Shown: positions 10,938 through 22,799, numbered from the stretch's first letter. The stretch: DNA of 64,000 nt from Oreohelix idahoensis (GCA_024509875.1 JAMPIV010019856.1:310001-374000), one strand, 5' to 3'. Notes: generated by a model from the letters alone, not told the origin. Translations and numbers: made by a program.

Positions 10938-12674
10938 GTAACCACGCTAAAGTAACCTAGAAACTTCTTCTTTTCCACAGATTGCCAGCACAAGATCAAA
11001 ACAGCCCAGAATTATTAATTACAACAACAAATGGCGTCTATCATTAACACCGAACAAGGTAACTATGCATGACTAATCTTCGATAAACACAAATAAGTCA
11101 GACCCACTCACACACATATATAAACCGACACTTTCGAAACTTAACCCTGCCTATGACCAAATTACCAAAGGAAAGATGATTAAAAAATTTAAAAAATAAA
11201 AAAAAATTTTTTTTTTAATTTTAAAATAAAAAACAAAAAATAAAATAAAATAACCAACAACCGAAGTGGCCATATCTCAATTATCTCTTGCATCTCAATG
11301 AAAGTCATTTGACCAATACAAATCAAATGACGATCTTTTCGTTACACCCATCATCAGTAGCAAAGCAACAAACGCCCATGTCAGCAGTGACATTCGGCCG
11401 TAACCCTAAATCTTTCCGATAAATCTAATCCTAACCCCTAAACTTTTACATACTAGCTATGACATTCTACTTTCGTTTCCATCTCTGTCATCAACCATAT
11501 TCTGAGAACCGATATTAGTGCTTATAATGACAAAAATCTCATCCCCACCGCATGGCGTCAGAATACAATAAAATTAGAGCGAAAATGGCCGCGTGTTCGA
11601 TGCCGATTCATTTCGATTAAAAAAATTCACAGAAAATAAACGCGAATGCACCCATTACTAAAAAAGATCGGAAACGGAAGCTAACTCTCTCAGATAAGTT
11701 TAAAACTTAACATCCGGGGGTGAAGTCACGTGTACACACATTCTAATGCTAGAAAACGAAAATATCCGCTTGTCAACATATGTCGACAACAGCAGGGAGA
11801 GCATAGGTTACCTTCGTCAACATATGTCGACAGCAGCGTGCTAAAGGTTTTAAAGAGACACAGAAAGTAAATAATTACTGCTCCCGCGGGCATATCGAAA
11901 CCACTGCTACAAAAGCATGAGACTGCTTGGAGCAGGGCACGGAGACCACTTACAGTGGTGTTATGAAACCTTGACAGTTGACGTTTGACACTTCTCACAG
12001 GATGGACTGACCTACAGATTTACACAACATGGATTCAAGGAATAAACCTGGCCAGGACGATCCAAACGTTTATTCCATATAATAATCTACAACACAGCGA
12101 GCTGTAAACATATCAAATCAGGTTTCTCTCCCTTACATTCCACGTCCGGTATCTTCAGTCATTGCCCTTGTCATCCTTACTGCCCAAATTTCCGTTGTCG
12201 GCCTTTTCTGATATAAAATACAGCTAACCTGCGTGTGCTTTAACTTTGTTCCCCACGGATAGTCGAGAGGCTAACCTGCCTCAGACATACACAATTCCTG
12301 GATGCTATGAAATCCGCACACAAAGTGGACACCTTGTCCTTCTGCCGGCCCGACCAACGTCCAATCTGTAACTGACGTCACACTTTCACTCTGACGTCAT
12401 CCTTAACAACGCATATTTTACTTCTTTCATGAAGTTTACGCAACGATAATTGAAGGAACCCTCTTGCGGGAAAACCCGAAGTTTTCAATCATCGTGCGCA
12501 CCTCTTCAACAAGTGATGGCTCCAAGTTCCGTAATGACGTGCAAAGGAAAACGAAACCAACGAAAGTACACCTAGGTCACTTACTGACTTCCGGGTCAGG
12601 CAGGAACAGGACAACAAATACACGTGGTAGTCATCAGGTTGAAAAAAAAGGTAAATAGAGTCCCACAGAATATA
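10938..12674. other. Unique AT-rich sequence
   Basis: No supported gene. An A/T homopolymer-rich patch lies at 11,188-11,250. Two copies of the near-palindrome GTCAACATATGTCGAC lie at 11,774 and 11,818. Open frames at 11,726-11,998 (minus) and 12,464-12,658 (plus) are short and motif-free. Confidence 0.4.
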
Positions 12675-12820
12675 CTGCGGTGGAAGAGTGAAGTGTTAGA
12701 GACTTCACTATACTAGGTTCAGTTCATTGAGGTGGGTGACCAGTTATTTTTCTTGCTGCCTTTGCCTTCCCTTACTCAAAAGGAGATTCAGATACCCATT
12801 TACAACTGGGTAGATTGAAG
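12675..12820 (-). mobile_element. SINE-4 body fragment
   Basis: The minus-strand match to the SINE-4 body includes 'acccatttacaactgggtagattg' at its right end and the 'gaggtgggtgaccag' block. It lacks a head and abuts a plus-strand copy head-to-head at about 12,820. Confidence 0.7.
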
Positions 12821-13085
12821 CGACAGTGACCGATTGGTTAAGCGGTTCGAGTGCTTTTCTTTCACGGAGAAGTTACCGCTTTCCGGGAACGAAATCTGGT
12901 AACATCACGCTCAAAGTCTACCTAGCTGTGAATGGGTACCTGACTCTGTTCTTGAGTAAGGGAAGGTTAAAACAGCGAGGTAATAAACTGGTCACCCCAC
13001 CTCATAAAAAGCTCAACCTCGTATCGTGAAGTCTCTAACACTTCACTCTAAAGCGGCAATATCTGTTATGCGGATACCTTTACCT
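12821..13085 (+). mobile_element. SINE-4 copy, near full length
   Basis: The tRNA-like head starts 'gtgaccgattggttaagcgg', with a decayed B-box region. The family body follows (GTGAATGGGTACCTGACTCT, 'gagtaagggaagg', 'ctggtcaccccacctc') and ends with the 'atctgttatgcggataccttt' terminus. The central core is well kept, while the head is diverged. Confidence 0.75.
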
Positions 13086-13087
13086 AT

Positions 13088-13188
13088 TTTGACTGGGGCC
13101 TAAGTCTGTCAGGTTTCGATCCTAGACCTAAGTACTGTACCGCGAGATGAAAGCAATTTAACCACTCTGCCAATCAGACGTTCAGGTC
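13088..13188 (-). mobile_element. SINE-4 tRNA-like head fragment
   Basis: Reverse complement reads 'ctgattggcagagtggttaaa' (A-box region) and 'ggatcgaaacctgac' (B-box region). It is a promoter-bearing head without a body, placed tail to head against the preceding copy. Confidence 0.65.
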
Positions 13189-14336
13189 ATCAGGTACAGA
13201 TGAGTAATTCACCAATTCCCCCGGTCTAACGCTGTTCGATTTGCGCTTTTTCATTATAACGTTGTTTATATTTTATTCTATATGCCCGTCATACGCTTAA
13301 AACATCCGATCTTACGCTATGTGCGAAATTCCATGGCAGACAGGGATATAACTTTCAAGTTCATTCAGGATGGTGGGGTGGCCAACAAGTATTGTCACTG
13401 CTAGGATAATGAATCATGACCCCCACAATGGAATGCGATTCTATGTTTATTCGTAACATAGATCAAGATCTTAATTGGTACAAGGTGTTTCTTGAAGAGA
13501 TAAAGGTGGTAAAACTAAACTAACTTGATTCGCTTTTTTAAAGTCTCCTCAGATATCTCCTGCCCCTACTGACAAAGCAGCCTTGCCTTCTACATCTGGA
13601 GCCAGAAAAACTTTTTCTACCCCTACAACAACCTACTGCTAACCAGTCGTCTGAAGATGAAAACAGCTCCGCTGTGACAACTGTAGCCACAAGCGACGGT
13701 TGTAGTAGCGATTAAATTCCTATAATATTTTTTCAAAATACTTTTTGTTAGTACAGTGCTTACATAATATTTTGTTTGTGTTCAATCTGTTTGGTAATTA
13801 TATGTAGCTAATAAATGTTGTTAACTATTTAGTTTTTATTTCGAATCCCTTTAACTTACATTTTACGCAGCGTTCTGAACCTTTGGAAGGAATTAATTTG
13901 TTTCTAATATGTTTTATGGGAAATCAATTTTCGTTTAGCGCTCGACATTTTAGAACGCTAAGCGGGTGATTACTGTACATGTACATTTAATAACAGTTCT
14001 CGGCCAGTACCATCAGCACCAGTTCCCAGAAGGCGTAAACCAAAATCGCGCAACTTGGACACAATTTTGTTTGTAATCCAAGTTTCGACTAATCCTGCAA
14101 TTTTGTTTAGGCATTTATGGCTTTAATAAGAAATGAGAGGGCACAAATGTAGGATTTGAAAACACCGCAGGAAAAAAAAGACAATAGTTATCGGATACGG
14201 TTTGTTTTTTGGTTCATGCATTAAAAAAACTGGTGTTTATCTTATGCATGGTAATCCTATGTTGGTTCAATCCTATGTGGGTTATAACTGGGGTGTATAG
14301 AGTTCTTTATTCTATGTAATAAAGTAAAATCTTTAT
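13189..14336. other. No recognised feature
   Basis: Unique AT-rich sequence with no open frame over 60 codons of note. Confidence 0.45.
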
Positions 14337-14655
14337 TCGGAGTGGCTAAGAAGTATGGCGTTCACCTCGAGTTCTAGAGGTACCGGGTTCGATTCCCAGT
14401 TGAGGGAATATAATTTATGGACATTTTTTTCAGAACAAGTGGTCCTAATGATGTCATACTCCCTCCTGGTCTGCTGGATAAAGAGATAGGATGCCTAACC
14501 TTCAAGGATACGGGCGAAATAATAGGAGGTCCCGTGTGCAAGTTGCGCACGTTAAAAATCCCACGGCAGTTGGAAATCGTAAAGAGTTCGTGTACTGTGC
14601 TGAGATCCTCCTTGTGTGATCTAAGAGAGGAGATCGGAGCACTGATAACAGTTCA
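14337..14655 (+). mobile_element. SINE-2 copy with internal deletion
   Basis: The head 'ggagtggctaagaagtatgg' runs to 'accgggttcgattccc' (good B box), then 'cagaacaagtggtcctaatg', 'gtgcaagttgcgcacg', and a jump to the 3' block 'gttcgtgtactgtgctgag'. The segment between 'ggaaatcgtaaagag' and the 3' block is missing. Confidence 0.82.
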
Positions 14656-14790
14656 GTGGCCATTACGCCTAGTGGCGTCTTAGGGCAACAGCAGATAGGT
14701 TTTCTTTGCCATTGTTTCCCACCACGCCTAGTGGCGTCTTTAGGGCAACGGCAAATCAACCCATTTGCTGTTGTTTCCGTAATCGAAGTG
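14656..14790. repeat. Two-copy tandem duplication, about 60 bp
   Basis: CGCCTAGTGGCGTCTT followed by 'agggcaac(a/g)gca...' and ending in 'tgttgtttcc/ttgtttccc' occurs twice in tandem. The start of each copy is a short palindrome. Confidence 0.7.
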
Positions 14791-14814
14791 ACTGGCAAAC
14801 GGGTGATCAGCCCG

Positions 14815-14895
14815 TTGTGTTTATGTGTGTAATATTTATTTATTTACCGTTTACAGGCCACGGGTTTCCCCTCTTTATTTGTTATAATGTCTATA
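14815..14895. mobile_element. Single end of the fold-back family
   Basis: 'aatatttatttatttaccg' followed by 'tttacaggccacgggtttcc' and 'ttgttataatgtc' matches the right end of the fold-back element at 3,989-4,657. The opposite end was not found nearby. Confidence 0.65.
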
Positions 14896-15580
14896 TATAG
14901 CCTTTCTCGTCCTTATTATCCTGGAGGAACCCATTAAATAATGTTCAGGTCTCAGGGAACCCCTGCATACAATTATTATATTTACAATTCACGGTACGTT
15001 CACGTGATCAGTAAGCTGTAAATATAATAAACCAATAATAATTGTCAATGCTCTTTTGAATAGAGAATGATTTTTTTTTCTTCAGTGGATCTGTTTATTT
15101 TGGCCAACTTATTAGCCTACTATTTTGTGAGGTTCCCCCTCCCTACAAAGGATATCAAGTCTAATGCAAGTCTGTAGTGTATGTTGAAGAAACTTCAGTT
15201 TTTCCTTTTTCTTAAATTTCCTACTTGATTTATTTTTTTTTTTTACCTTAAAAAGGTCTAAAAGTTTTAATACAAATTCTTACTCTACAAGGTGCTCATG
15301 AAATATGGCTTGTGCAAGAGTGAACACGGCTCAATTGCCATCTGCCGTCCGGGGCTGCTCCGCCACTGCCCACCACTGCGAGCGGTAACATCGCCAGGCG
15401 CGCCAAATTAAAGAAACGACATTTACTTTTTTTCAATCACGATCTCTCGCAGTACTCCTAGCGACCTCCCGCAGAACCCTAGGTTTCCGTAAAACCCCGA
15501 TTGAGAAACCCTGGTCTATAGCATTTATGGTGTACCCCTTTCTATGTTTTTAGATTTATCTCTGTTTACCCTGTTGATTT
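14896..15580. other. Intergenic; possible non-autonomous hAT end
   Basis: The right part (about 15,470-15,512) reads on the minus strand 'cagggtttctcaatcggggt', which resembles hAT-superfamily terminal repeats. No convincing opposite terminus or 8-bp target duplication could be matched, so it is only a possibility. Confidence 0.3.
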
Positions 15581-15589
15581 TTGATGATG

Positions 15590-16225
15590 CAACTAACGAT
15601 AATCAGATCGCGCTGGGAAATGCATCTCTACAAGACGTGGAATTATGCATACATCTTTACAGCAGTTTTGACAAACTGGGAGGAACATATAATATTCCTT
15701 AGAGTATTACTCCACAAACTGAGCCACCAGTTCAAACGAGTTGTAGTACAGTGGCTCCCATCTTATTGTAACATCTCCAGCAATGAAGAAGCTGACAGAC
15801 TGGCAAAGGAAGGTGGAAAGCTACGTCAGCCTGACACAAGTAAAACTTCTGAAGAGACAAAGAGATTTATCAGAAGCAGATACAGGAACAAATGGGAAGC
15901 AGAACATCCAGGCCACACAAAATATGATGCATATTACCAGCTCCACAAAAGAGAACAAGTGATAATCTTCAGACTCAGCACGGGCCACAAACGATTGAGA
16001 TACCACCTATTCAACAAGCTAAAGATAGGAACTACCGATGAGTGTTACCGATAAATTGACTGGAACATCTGCCTCAAAGATGCCCAACATATGAGGAGCA
16101 GAGAAAGCACTTGTGACCATCATCAGTACCAATCATGGAAAAACTCTATGGAGATAGAAATAGCCTCAAGCTGACCACTGCTTTCTTTGAACACATTCAA
16201 GTGGACGTCTGAGAGTGTTCGAAGA
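15590..16225 (+). mobile_element. LINE-RH 3' fragment: RNase H end plus C-terminus
   Basis: This is the 3' end of a non-LTR retrotransposon with an RNase H domain. The end of the RNase H fold is visible as LPSYCNISSNEEADRLAKEG (family form IPSHC..GNEEAD). It is followed by the linker RFIRSRYRNKWEAEHPGH and the tail FRLSTGHKRLRYHLFNKLKI. A stop at 16,052 precedes the family's C-terminal part, which continues past it to about 16,205 and ends in GAAGAAGAAGAAGG. Upstream the RNase H start (YTDGS) is absent. The copy is 5'-truncated and broken. Confidence 0.82.
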
Positions 16226-16539
16226 AGAAGAAGGAACATGTAATGATATTCCAATGACTTCCAGTTTCATCAGTAAGAAATCGCAGACAGCCAGAAACAC
16301 GGAATATTTTAATCAAAATATAGGACAGGCCATAGGACTGGAATGAATTGTAAGATTAGAAGAGAGTAACCCCAGAGACATCACTTTGCGCCTTATGTTC
16401 TAGGATCTAACTTCAAGTGCACTAAGTTAGACATCTAACGCATCCGAAAAGTATGGCATCAACAGTTGCCCGACAATATTCGGACGTTTCCTGTGAAAAA
16501 GTATGTGCGTGCTCGCAAGAAAAAACTCGGGGTAAGTTG

Positions 16540-16765
16540 TAATATGTACATTTTATCATTTTATATTTGCATTTTGACATGTATAATTTGCTTGTGGATG
16601 AATAGTGACATATGAGGATGGCAACTTCATCACTGCAAATAACTTGACACATGAACCACCACTGCAAAAGTTGGTGACTGCTTCGTGCAGGTTTCCTCGC
16701 AAGGAACAAACAGCAGAGGGGGCCCCAGGCTCCATGGAGAGCAGGGAGTGGATGATGATATCATA
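16540..16765. repeat. Dispersed two-copy repeat, family X
   Basis: It is similar in order and orientation to 50,880-51,085: 'tttgacatgt', 'cttg(c)tgg', 'ggatggcaac/gcatggcaac', 'aaccaccactgca/aaccactacagca', 'gacagcagaggkg', 'ctcc..ggag.ag'. The identity is moderate, so it is an old dispersed element of unknown type. No coding frame is preserved between the two copies. Confidence 0.6.
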
Positions 16766-19536
16766 GTGTACATATTTATTATGCAAGGCACTTAGCCTCA
16801 TAGCTAAATACGCGAAAGACCTTTTTCCATTACTTCTATTCGTTAATGGTTAATCAAATCAAAGATTCGATTGTAATTAACGTGCGTCGAGATTGTAATC
16901 ATCATCACAAATACAGGAGCACACAAATAAACTTTAAGAAAACGCTCAAATATTTAACACTTGTCACTGCGCCCATACGTTATCACGTTAAATATAGCCA
17001 CGATAAATAAATCCACAAGAATGGATGTTTCTAAGAAAAACTAAGGAAGAATCCACATTAATTATAGTGAGGCGGATGCGACCGAAGCGTTGAGAGAAAT
17101 AGAAAGCGAAAACGTCAACTACACGCGTCTCGCTGATTAATGCCACCCAACAGGGCGGACGATACACAAAACTATACGCGTTTGAAGGCCCTACTTTTCG
17201 GGAACGGACAGTGATAAAAACACTAACCTTTTAGTCCTGCAGAAGAGCTTAGATGGGTTTACGTTCTTGTAGTCCGTTCGCTGAAAGTCCGATTCTACAG
17301 CATTACGTGTCCTTGGCTGACTAAGGTCAAATTACGGAGTATTAACCAGTTAGCAACCAAACGTTACAATAGCTAGCAAAACGTACGTTCTGACAACAGA
17401 CTTCACAAGATGGGACATCGTACGATTGGTTCGGGACGTATAAATACACTTCCTAAGTATCACAACAAGAGTCCAATCTCCATTGGCCGTACCGCCGTAT
17501 GTCAAACGTTGGTGGCGTAGTATTTTATTTACCAATTTTTGCTCAAATCAAAAGCCTTGGTAAGCAGATCTCACAGTAAAAGTTGATTCTCCTAGATATC
17601 AAGTTCAACTCACCCAAACCGTATTTCCTGAATCAAGATTACGTATTCACAAGTTGAGGAGTCTATAAATCAAGATCACTTATTCACCAAGGCTTTGATG
17701 ATTACATTATTACTAACCAAGATACCTAGCTCAAATCATTGAAGATTCTTCAGCGACATCACACAGCGTCACCTTTGGAAAGTGCACTCTCAGTGATACT
17801 TAAGTAATTCATCTACTCTGAGTTGTTTTCGTGTAGTGGATTAAATTAAATTGTTTATCTGTCTGTTGTTGTGACTTACACTATATCATACACATACCCT
17901 AGAATATAACGTATAGTCATCTACATATTCCAGAATAAATTTCTGACTGAGTATTATATATATGTACGACGTATATCAATTCACTCAACCAAGCTGATCT
18001 TCAGTACAATACACTTCCCTATAAATATTTATAACATCCCCATTGCAACACGAAACTCACTTGTTAGCAGATAAAGATCTGATTATTGATAGGAAAATTA
18101 TTGGATTTCTGGGTGAAGTAGTCTAGTTCCGTGCCTTTCAAGATCAGATAATAGCAGAACATTTTCAAGAGACAGTTATATATCAACGATGGGTATTTCC
18201 AAACGTTAGAGAGACATTTACAAATATTATTACCATGATTTCTGGTTATAACGTGCAAGAGGTTTTCATCAATACGTAAATTACCTCACCCATAGCTTCA
18301 TTTGATCATAGGACTTTAATTTAATACCAAAGGGCATAATAATATATCTACTCCACATCTGTGTGGTAACACTTAATATATGAACAGTACAGTACATTAA
18401 ATACCATCGCATATATACTCTTACACTGAAGATTATAAATTTGAAAGACTCCTAGACATATAAATTTAATATACAGTAGTGTATATAGATTTGACATCTA
18501 TATACACTTATATATATAACATATATATATGGTAACACTATAATATATCACATCATCAATTCACTACTTTACTTATATATACACATATACATATACATTA
18601 CATATTTTAGATACATTATAATATATATTACTATATATATATAATATTATTTTCTTAGTTTCATATATATATATCGAATTGTATTATCGTATATATATCC
18701 TTATATATATATATATATATATATATAACTAGTAAACCGTATGGCACTTTGATCATTACCTAATTCGTTAATGTATCATTCATGCTGTCTGTGTTAAGTA
18801 TTTACATATAGGTAAAATCCTTCATTTAGAGGAGGTTGTGGGCTCTATCTTTATCGAGATCTGAGGGCAAAAGTTAATGTCGTAGGGAAACAGGAAACTC
18901 CACATATGTTATTAGAAAACACTATATAGTGGAGAGTATTCGCCTTCTATTCTTCTTGTCCTTATCTCGAATAGGTCTCTTTCTTTCTTAACGAGCCAAA
19001 TTGTGGAGACCTTTTTGACAACATTCCATAGCCCATCCCCATAGACAACTACTATTATCGTTGCATACAATATGTACGACGCGACACGACGAACGTAACG
19101 GTGCAGAAGACCATCTGCTGAAGCTTGTTCGCAATTACAAATTTCTATGAGTCAGTTCTTGTGGATTATTAATTTAATCTCTTACGGTCCATCAACTTCA
19201 AACACATATAACAGTACAATAGTACAGTGAATCATGTGTTTACATTTACTCACAATGGCAAATTTTTATGAGTCAGTTCACTTCGGCTGTCAGTTCAGAT
19301 CCATAAATGTCCATGGATTTTAAAAATTGAATTCTAAATTGTATAATTTGTTCATGGTTTTAATATGAAGAGTGTTAAACGTTATTCGCCGGTTTATGAA
19401 ATTTAATAATCTTGAGCAGATAATAATACTAAGTGATATATGATGCTGCCGTCGCAGCCTTACCTCAAGGAATGTTTTGGTCACTTTCATTGAAATCGAT
19501 TGCACCTGTCATCGTCATAATCATTATCCGTCAGCT
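16766..19536. other. Unique, very AT-rich stretch
   Basis: No supported gene. Between about 18,430 and 18,730 the sequence is dominated by TATATA runs, with (TA)12-13 near 18,702-18,726. The flanks are ordinary AT-rich DNA with only short, motif-free open frames. Confidence 0.45.
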
Positions 19537-19830
19537 CCCCGAGGAGCATAGACCTTCAACAAACTTATGTCAGGTCTTCCTGTCACGTGCCGTCTGCTCA
19601 AGGTCTTTCCATGTCTTCTTCATCCCCTTCCTTGTCTGTCTCCAGTTTTCTTCCCTATGTTCTTTGGTCTACTTCTGCCTCTCTTTCCCTGTGGATTCCA
19701 GAACAAGGACTGCCTGGTAATGCTATCAACAGGTTTCCTCAGTGTGTGTCCTATCCATCTCCATCGTCTTCTTCTCAGCTCTTGTTCCACTGATACTTGT
19801 CTGGTTCTCGTCATTAGTTTCACATTAGTG
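19537..19830 (-). mobile_element. LINE-B 3' fragment with internal deletion
   Basis: The minus-strand translation ELRRRRWRWIGHTLRKPVDS and FWNPQGKRGRSRPKN is followed by a frame-breaking change, after which the 'tgacaggaagacctgacata' and 'gttgaaggtctatgctcctc' part of the family continues. The 3' tail on the minus strand is a degenerate ATG/ATA trinucleotide run. Confidence 0.83.
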
Positions 19831-19937
19831 ATCTTGTCGTACCATTTTAATCCTTCTATTCTATGTTGCTTGTGGATGGACTTTTCTATTCTTCACTTCA
19901 GAGATGCATCTTAAATTCGATGTTGATTGTATGCCAA

Positions 19938-20015
19938 GGTCAGGGGTCGGGAACCTTTCCGTGACAAAGAGCCAAATATTTAATTTTGACTCAATTTTAA
20001 CAAATTGAAGAGCCC
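19938..20015. mobile_element. Possible hAT-type terminus
   Basis: 'caggggtcgggaacctttcc' followed by 'gacaaagagccaaat' resembles the ends of hAT non-autonomous elements. The matching inverted end is not visible, and the GAA tract begins about 15 bp further on. Confidence 0.3.
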
Positions 20016-20027
20016 AATTAAAAAAAA

Positions 20028-20808
20028 TTCAAGAAGAAGAAGGAAGAAGAAGAAGAAGAAGGAAGAAGAAGAAGAAGGAAGAAGAAGGAAGAAGAAGAAG
20101 AAGAAGAAGAAGAAGAAGAAGAAGAAGGAAGAAGGAAGAAGAAGACGGAAGAAGACGGAAGAAGAAGAAGGAAGAAGAAGGAAGAAGAAGAAGGAAGAAG
20201 AAGAAGAAAGGTGGAAGAAGAAGAAAGGTGGAAGAAGAAGAAAGGCGGAAGAGGAAGAAAGAAGAAGAAGGAAGAAGACGAAGGAAGAAGAAGGAAGAAG
20301 ACGAAGGAAGAAGAAGAAGGAAGAAGAAGAAGAAAGAAGAAGAATGAAGAAGGAAGAAGGAAGAAGAAGGAAGAAGACGAAGGAAGAAGAAGGAAGAAGA
20401 CGAAGGAAGAAGAAGAAAGGTGGAAGAAGAAGAAAGGTGGAAGAAGAAGAAAGGCGGAAGAGGAAGAAAGAAGAAGAATGAAGAAGGAAGAAGGAAGAAG
20501 AAGAAAGAAGACGAAGGAAGAAGAAGAAGGAAGAAGAAGAAGAAAGAAGAAGAATGAAGAAGGAAGAAGAAAGAAGAAGGAAGAAGACGAAGGAAGAAGA
20601 AGGAAGAAGACGAAGGAAGAAGAAGAAAGGTGGAAGAAGAAGAAAGAAAAAGAAGGAAGAAGAAGGAAGAAGAAGAAGGAAGAAAGGAAGAAAAAAACGA
20701 AGAAGAAGAAGAAGAAGAAAAAGAAGAAGAAGAAGAAGAAGAAGAAGAAGAAGAAGAAGAAGAAGAAGAAGAAGAAGAAGAAGAAGAAGAAGAAGAAGAA
20801 GAAGAGAA
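20028..20808. repeat. (GAA)n-type polypurine tract, ~780 bp
   Basis: Imperfect GAA/GGAAGA tandem repeat with internal longer-period units carrying GGTGGAAGAAGAAGAAAGG and GACGAAGGAAGAAGAAGG words. It becomes pure (AGA)n from about 20,700 to 20,806. All three plus frames (K/R/E-rich) and the minus frames (poly-L/S/F) are open for 90-285 codons purely by composition. Confidence 0.95.
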
Positions 20809-21345
20809 ATACATATATACGAACGCAGGTAGTTCAAATGAGATAGTGTGCACCTGTTCAGCTAACCCCGCCCACCATATGATACCTAGAATCGCCTGCT
20901 CTGTAAAAAATCTAGAATTAACAGCTGAAATTTCAGGAATCTAACATTAGACTCCAGCAAGGTTAGCTATTTTTATGCCCACTCTTCGTATGTGCAAGCC
21001 CTTGCCAAAGGCTAGGAGACACCGTTGGAATTCAAATATTCTCTTTTCTCAGTTCGTTTTCATGTGAGCCGTAAATAACACGCATTTCTTGTTTCAGAGA
21101 AACAGAGTATAAATAGATAAACAGAAGAGGAAGCTACAGACAGATAGAACACACATTGAAAATAAAAATACCCCTAGAGGGTTCTTGTGTGATTATTCAC
21201 CGCTTAAATCAAATTGTGGAAATTTATTACCTAAACCGAGAACCGTACTTTTTCTTGACTGAAAAAGTGTCATGTTTCTCCCCTTTCCCCCGTTGTTTAG
21301 AATTTTTTTTTAAAACACGCCTGCCGTTCGTAAGGTTAATTTAAA
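20809..21345. other. No recognised feature
   Basis: Unique sequence between the GAA tract and the SINE-4 mosaic; no supported coding. Confidence 0.4.
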
Positions 21346-21870
21346 CCGTCTGCCGTAGGGGAGTGAAGTGTCATAGACTTCGATGTACTGGGTCCCAGCT
21401 TTATGAGGTGGGGTGGCCTGTTCCCTTCCTCGCTGCCGTTGCCTTCTCTAACTCAGGATCAGAGTCAGGTACCCTTTTACAGCTGGTTAGACTGATGCGT
21501 GACATTACCTAGCTTTGAACACGAAACCCGGTAACTTATTGCGGTAGTAGAGTGTTAAAGACTTCACCATACTAGGTCCAGCATCAAGAGGTGGGGCCTA
21601 CCTAGCTATAAATGGGTACTTAATTTTGAGTTAGGGAAGGAAAAGACAGCGAGGAAGGAAACTGGTCTCCCCACCTCTCGATGCTTGATCTAGTATGGTG
21701 AAGTCTCTAACCCTCCATAACCAGCTGTAAATGGATACCTGACTCTGATCTTGAGTTAGAGACGGCAACAGCAACGAGGACGGGAACAGGTGTCACGCAT
21801 CAGTATAACCAGCTGTAAATGGGTACCTGACTCTGATCTTGAGTTAGAGAAGGCAACGGCAGCGACTTCC
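21346..21870. mobile_element. Mosaic of SINE-4 fragments in both orientations
   Basis: At least five pieces of the SINE-4 body are fused: 21,346-21,510 (minus), about 21,538-21,598 (minus), 21,599-21,712 (plus), 21,715-21,795 (plus) and 21,805-21,868 (plus). The recurring markers are 'ctgtaaatgggtacctgact', 'gagttaggga/agagaagg', 'caccatactaggtccagcat' and 'gaggtgggg'. Repeated insertion or rearrangement at homologous sites would explain it. Confidence 0.75.
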
Positions 21871-21896
21871 CTTGTTTCCTGTGTACCGTTAACTTG

Positions 21897-22200
21897 TAGA
21901 ACTGATTCTTCTTCTTTCTTCCTCGTTCGTCCTGAAAAGGACGTTGGTTGCGTTGTGTCCGTTTACAGCGAAGCTGCAGTATTTGCGCCTTTCGGCCGAC
22001 ACATCCGACTTCCGCACAGCATTTTTTGGGACCGGGTTTGCCTTCCCTCTTCGATCCCTACTCCTCAGCCAGACTGCAGTAATACAGCCTGTTTCCAGGA
22101 CCACCACGTGGAGGTGGAGTAGGGTCTTGGTCAGCTCTGGTTCGCTGACCCTGACGCAGGCAGTCAAGCTATGGGGTCGCTTACTGCATTCCTCACTTTT
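21897..22200 (-). mobile_element. Dispersed repeat R1, GAA-tailed
   Basis: Reverse complement of the element at 35,938-36,240. Shared words include 'gactgcctgcgtcagggtca', 'agctgaccaagacc', 'ggaaacaggctgtatt', 'cgaagctgc' and 'cgtccttttcaggacgaacg'. The minus strand ends in a GAA-like run (21,906-21,925 as TTC). It is about 300 bp and non-coding; no tRNA-like box pair is evident, so the class is open. Confidence 0.75.
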
Positions 22201-22548
22201 GATGCATCTTGGGTCCCGAACTGATTCAATACCGTTTTATTAGTTTATAAACTTAAATAAAAATACGGGGTTGGGGAGTTTGAGGGCGGGTCTGTCGCAA
22301 GCGTGTCATCTAAGAATGCACAAGGAACGCATTTTTTTTTTTTAACTTGCCCTCCCAAATCACAATGTGAAATGAAAAGAAAAAAAAACATTTATTGACA
22401 ATCATCTTAACAAGACAATTTCGAGAACTACACGTTAAATCGTTGAAAGTATTCAAAAAGAGACATGAAAATAGGTCGTATATCTTTATCATCACTGCCC
22501 TACAGATCGCAAAGGAGCATGATGATGATGATGATGAAAAAACGGTAA
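22201..22548. other. No recognised feature
   Basis: Unique sequence with a T run at 22,332-22,344 and an A run at 22,380-22,388. Confidence 0.4.
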
Positions 22549-22784
22549 AGGTAGTCGCATAGCAGATACTGCCGTAAGGGAGTGAAGTGTTATACTAGGT
22601 CCAGCATCGAGAGGTGGGGGTGACTAGTTCCTTTCATCGCTGCCTTTTCCTTCCCTAAGTGAAGGACAAAGTCAGGTACCCATTCACAGCTGGGACGACT
22701 GGAGCACGATGATACCGTGAATCGAACCCGGCACCTTAGTCGCAAGAGACCAGCGCTCTAACCACTCTGTCAATCGGACACTCA
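22549..22784 (-). mobile_element. SINE-4, full-length reference copy
   Basis: Reverse complement starts 'gtccgattgacagagtggtt' then 'agagcgctgg' (tRNA-like A box) and 'gccgggttcgattcacgg' (B box). The conserved body with 'gtgaatgggtacctgac' and 'tagggaaggaaaaggcagcg' follows, and the element ends in the 'cagtatctgctatgcgac' terminus. The tRNA-like 5' end means transcription by RNA polymerase III; as a SINE it depends on LINE enzymes for movement. Confidence 0.85.
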
Positions 22785-22799
22785 TTAAAAAAACATGAT

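Noticed and set aside
14926..15512. A complete hAT element between 14.93 and 15.51 kb.
   Set aside because: Only the right end resembles a hAT terminus; no inverted partner or 8-bp target duplication was found.
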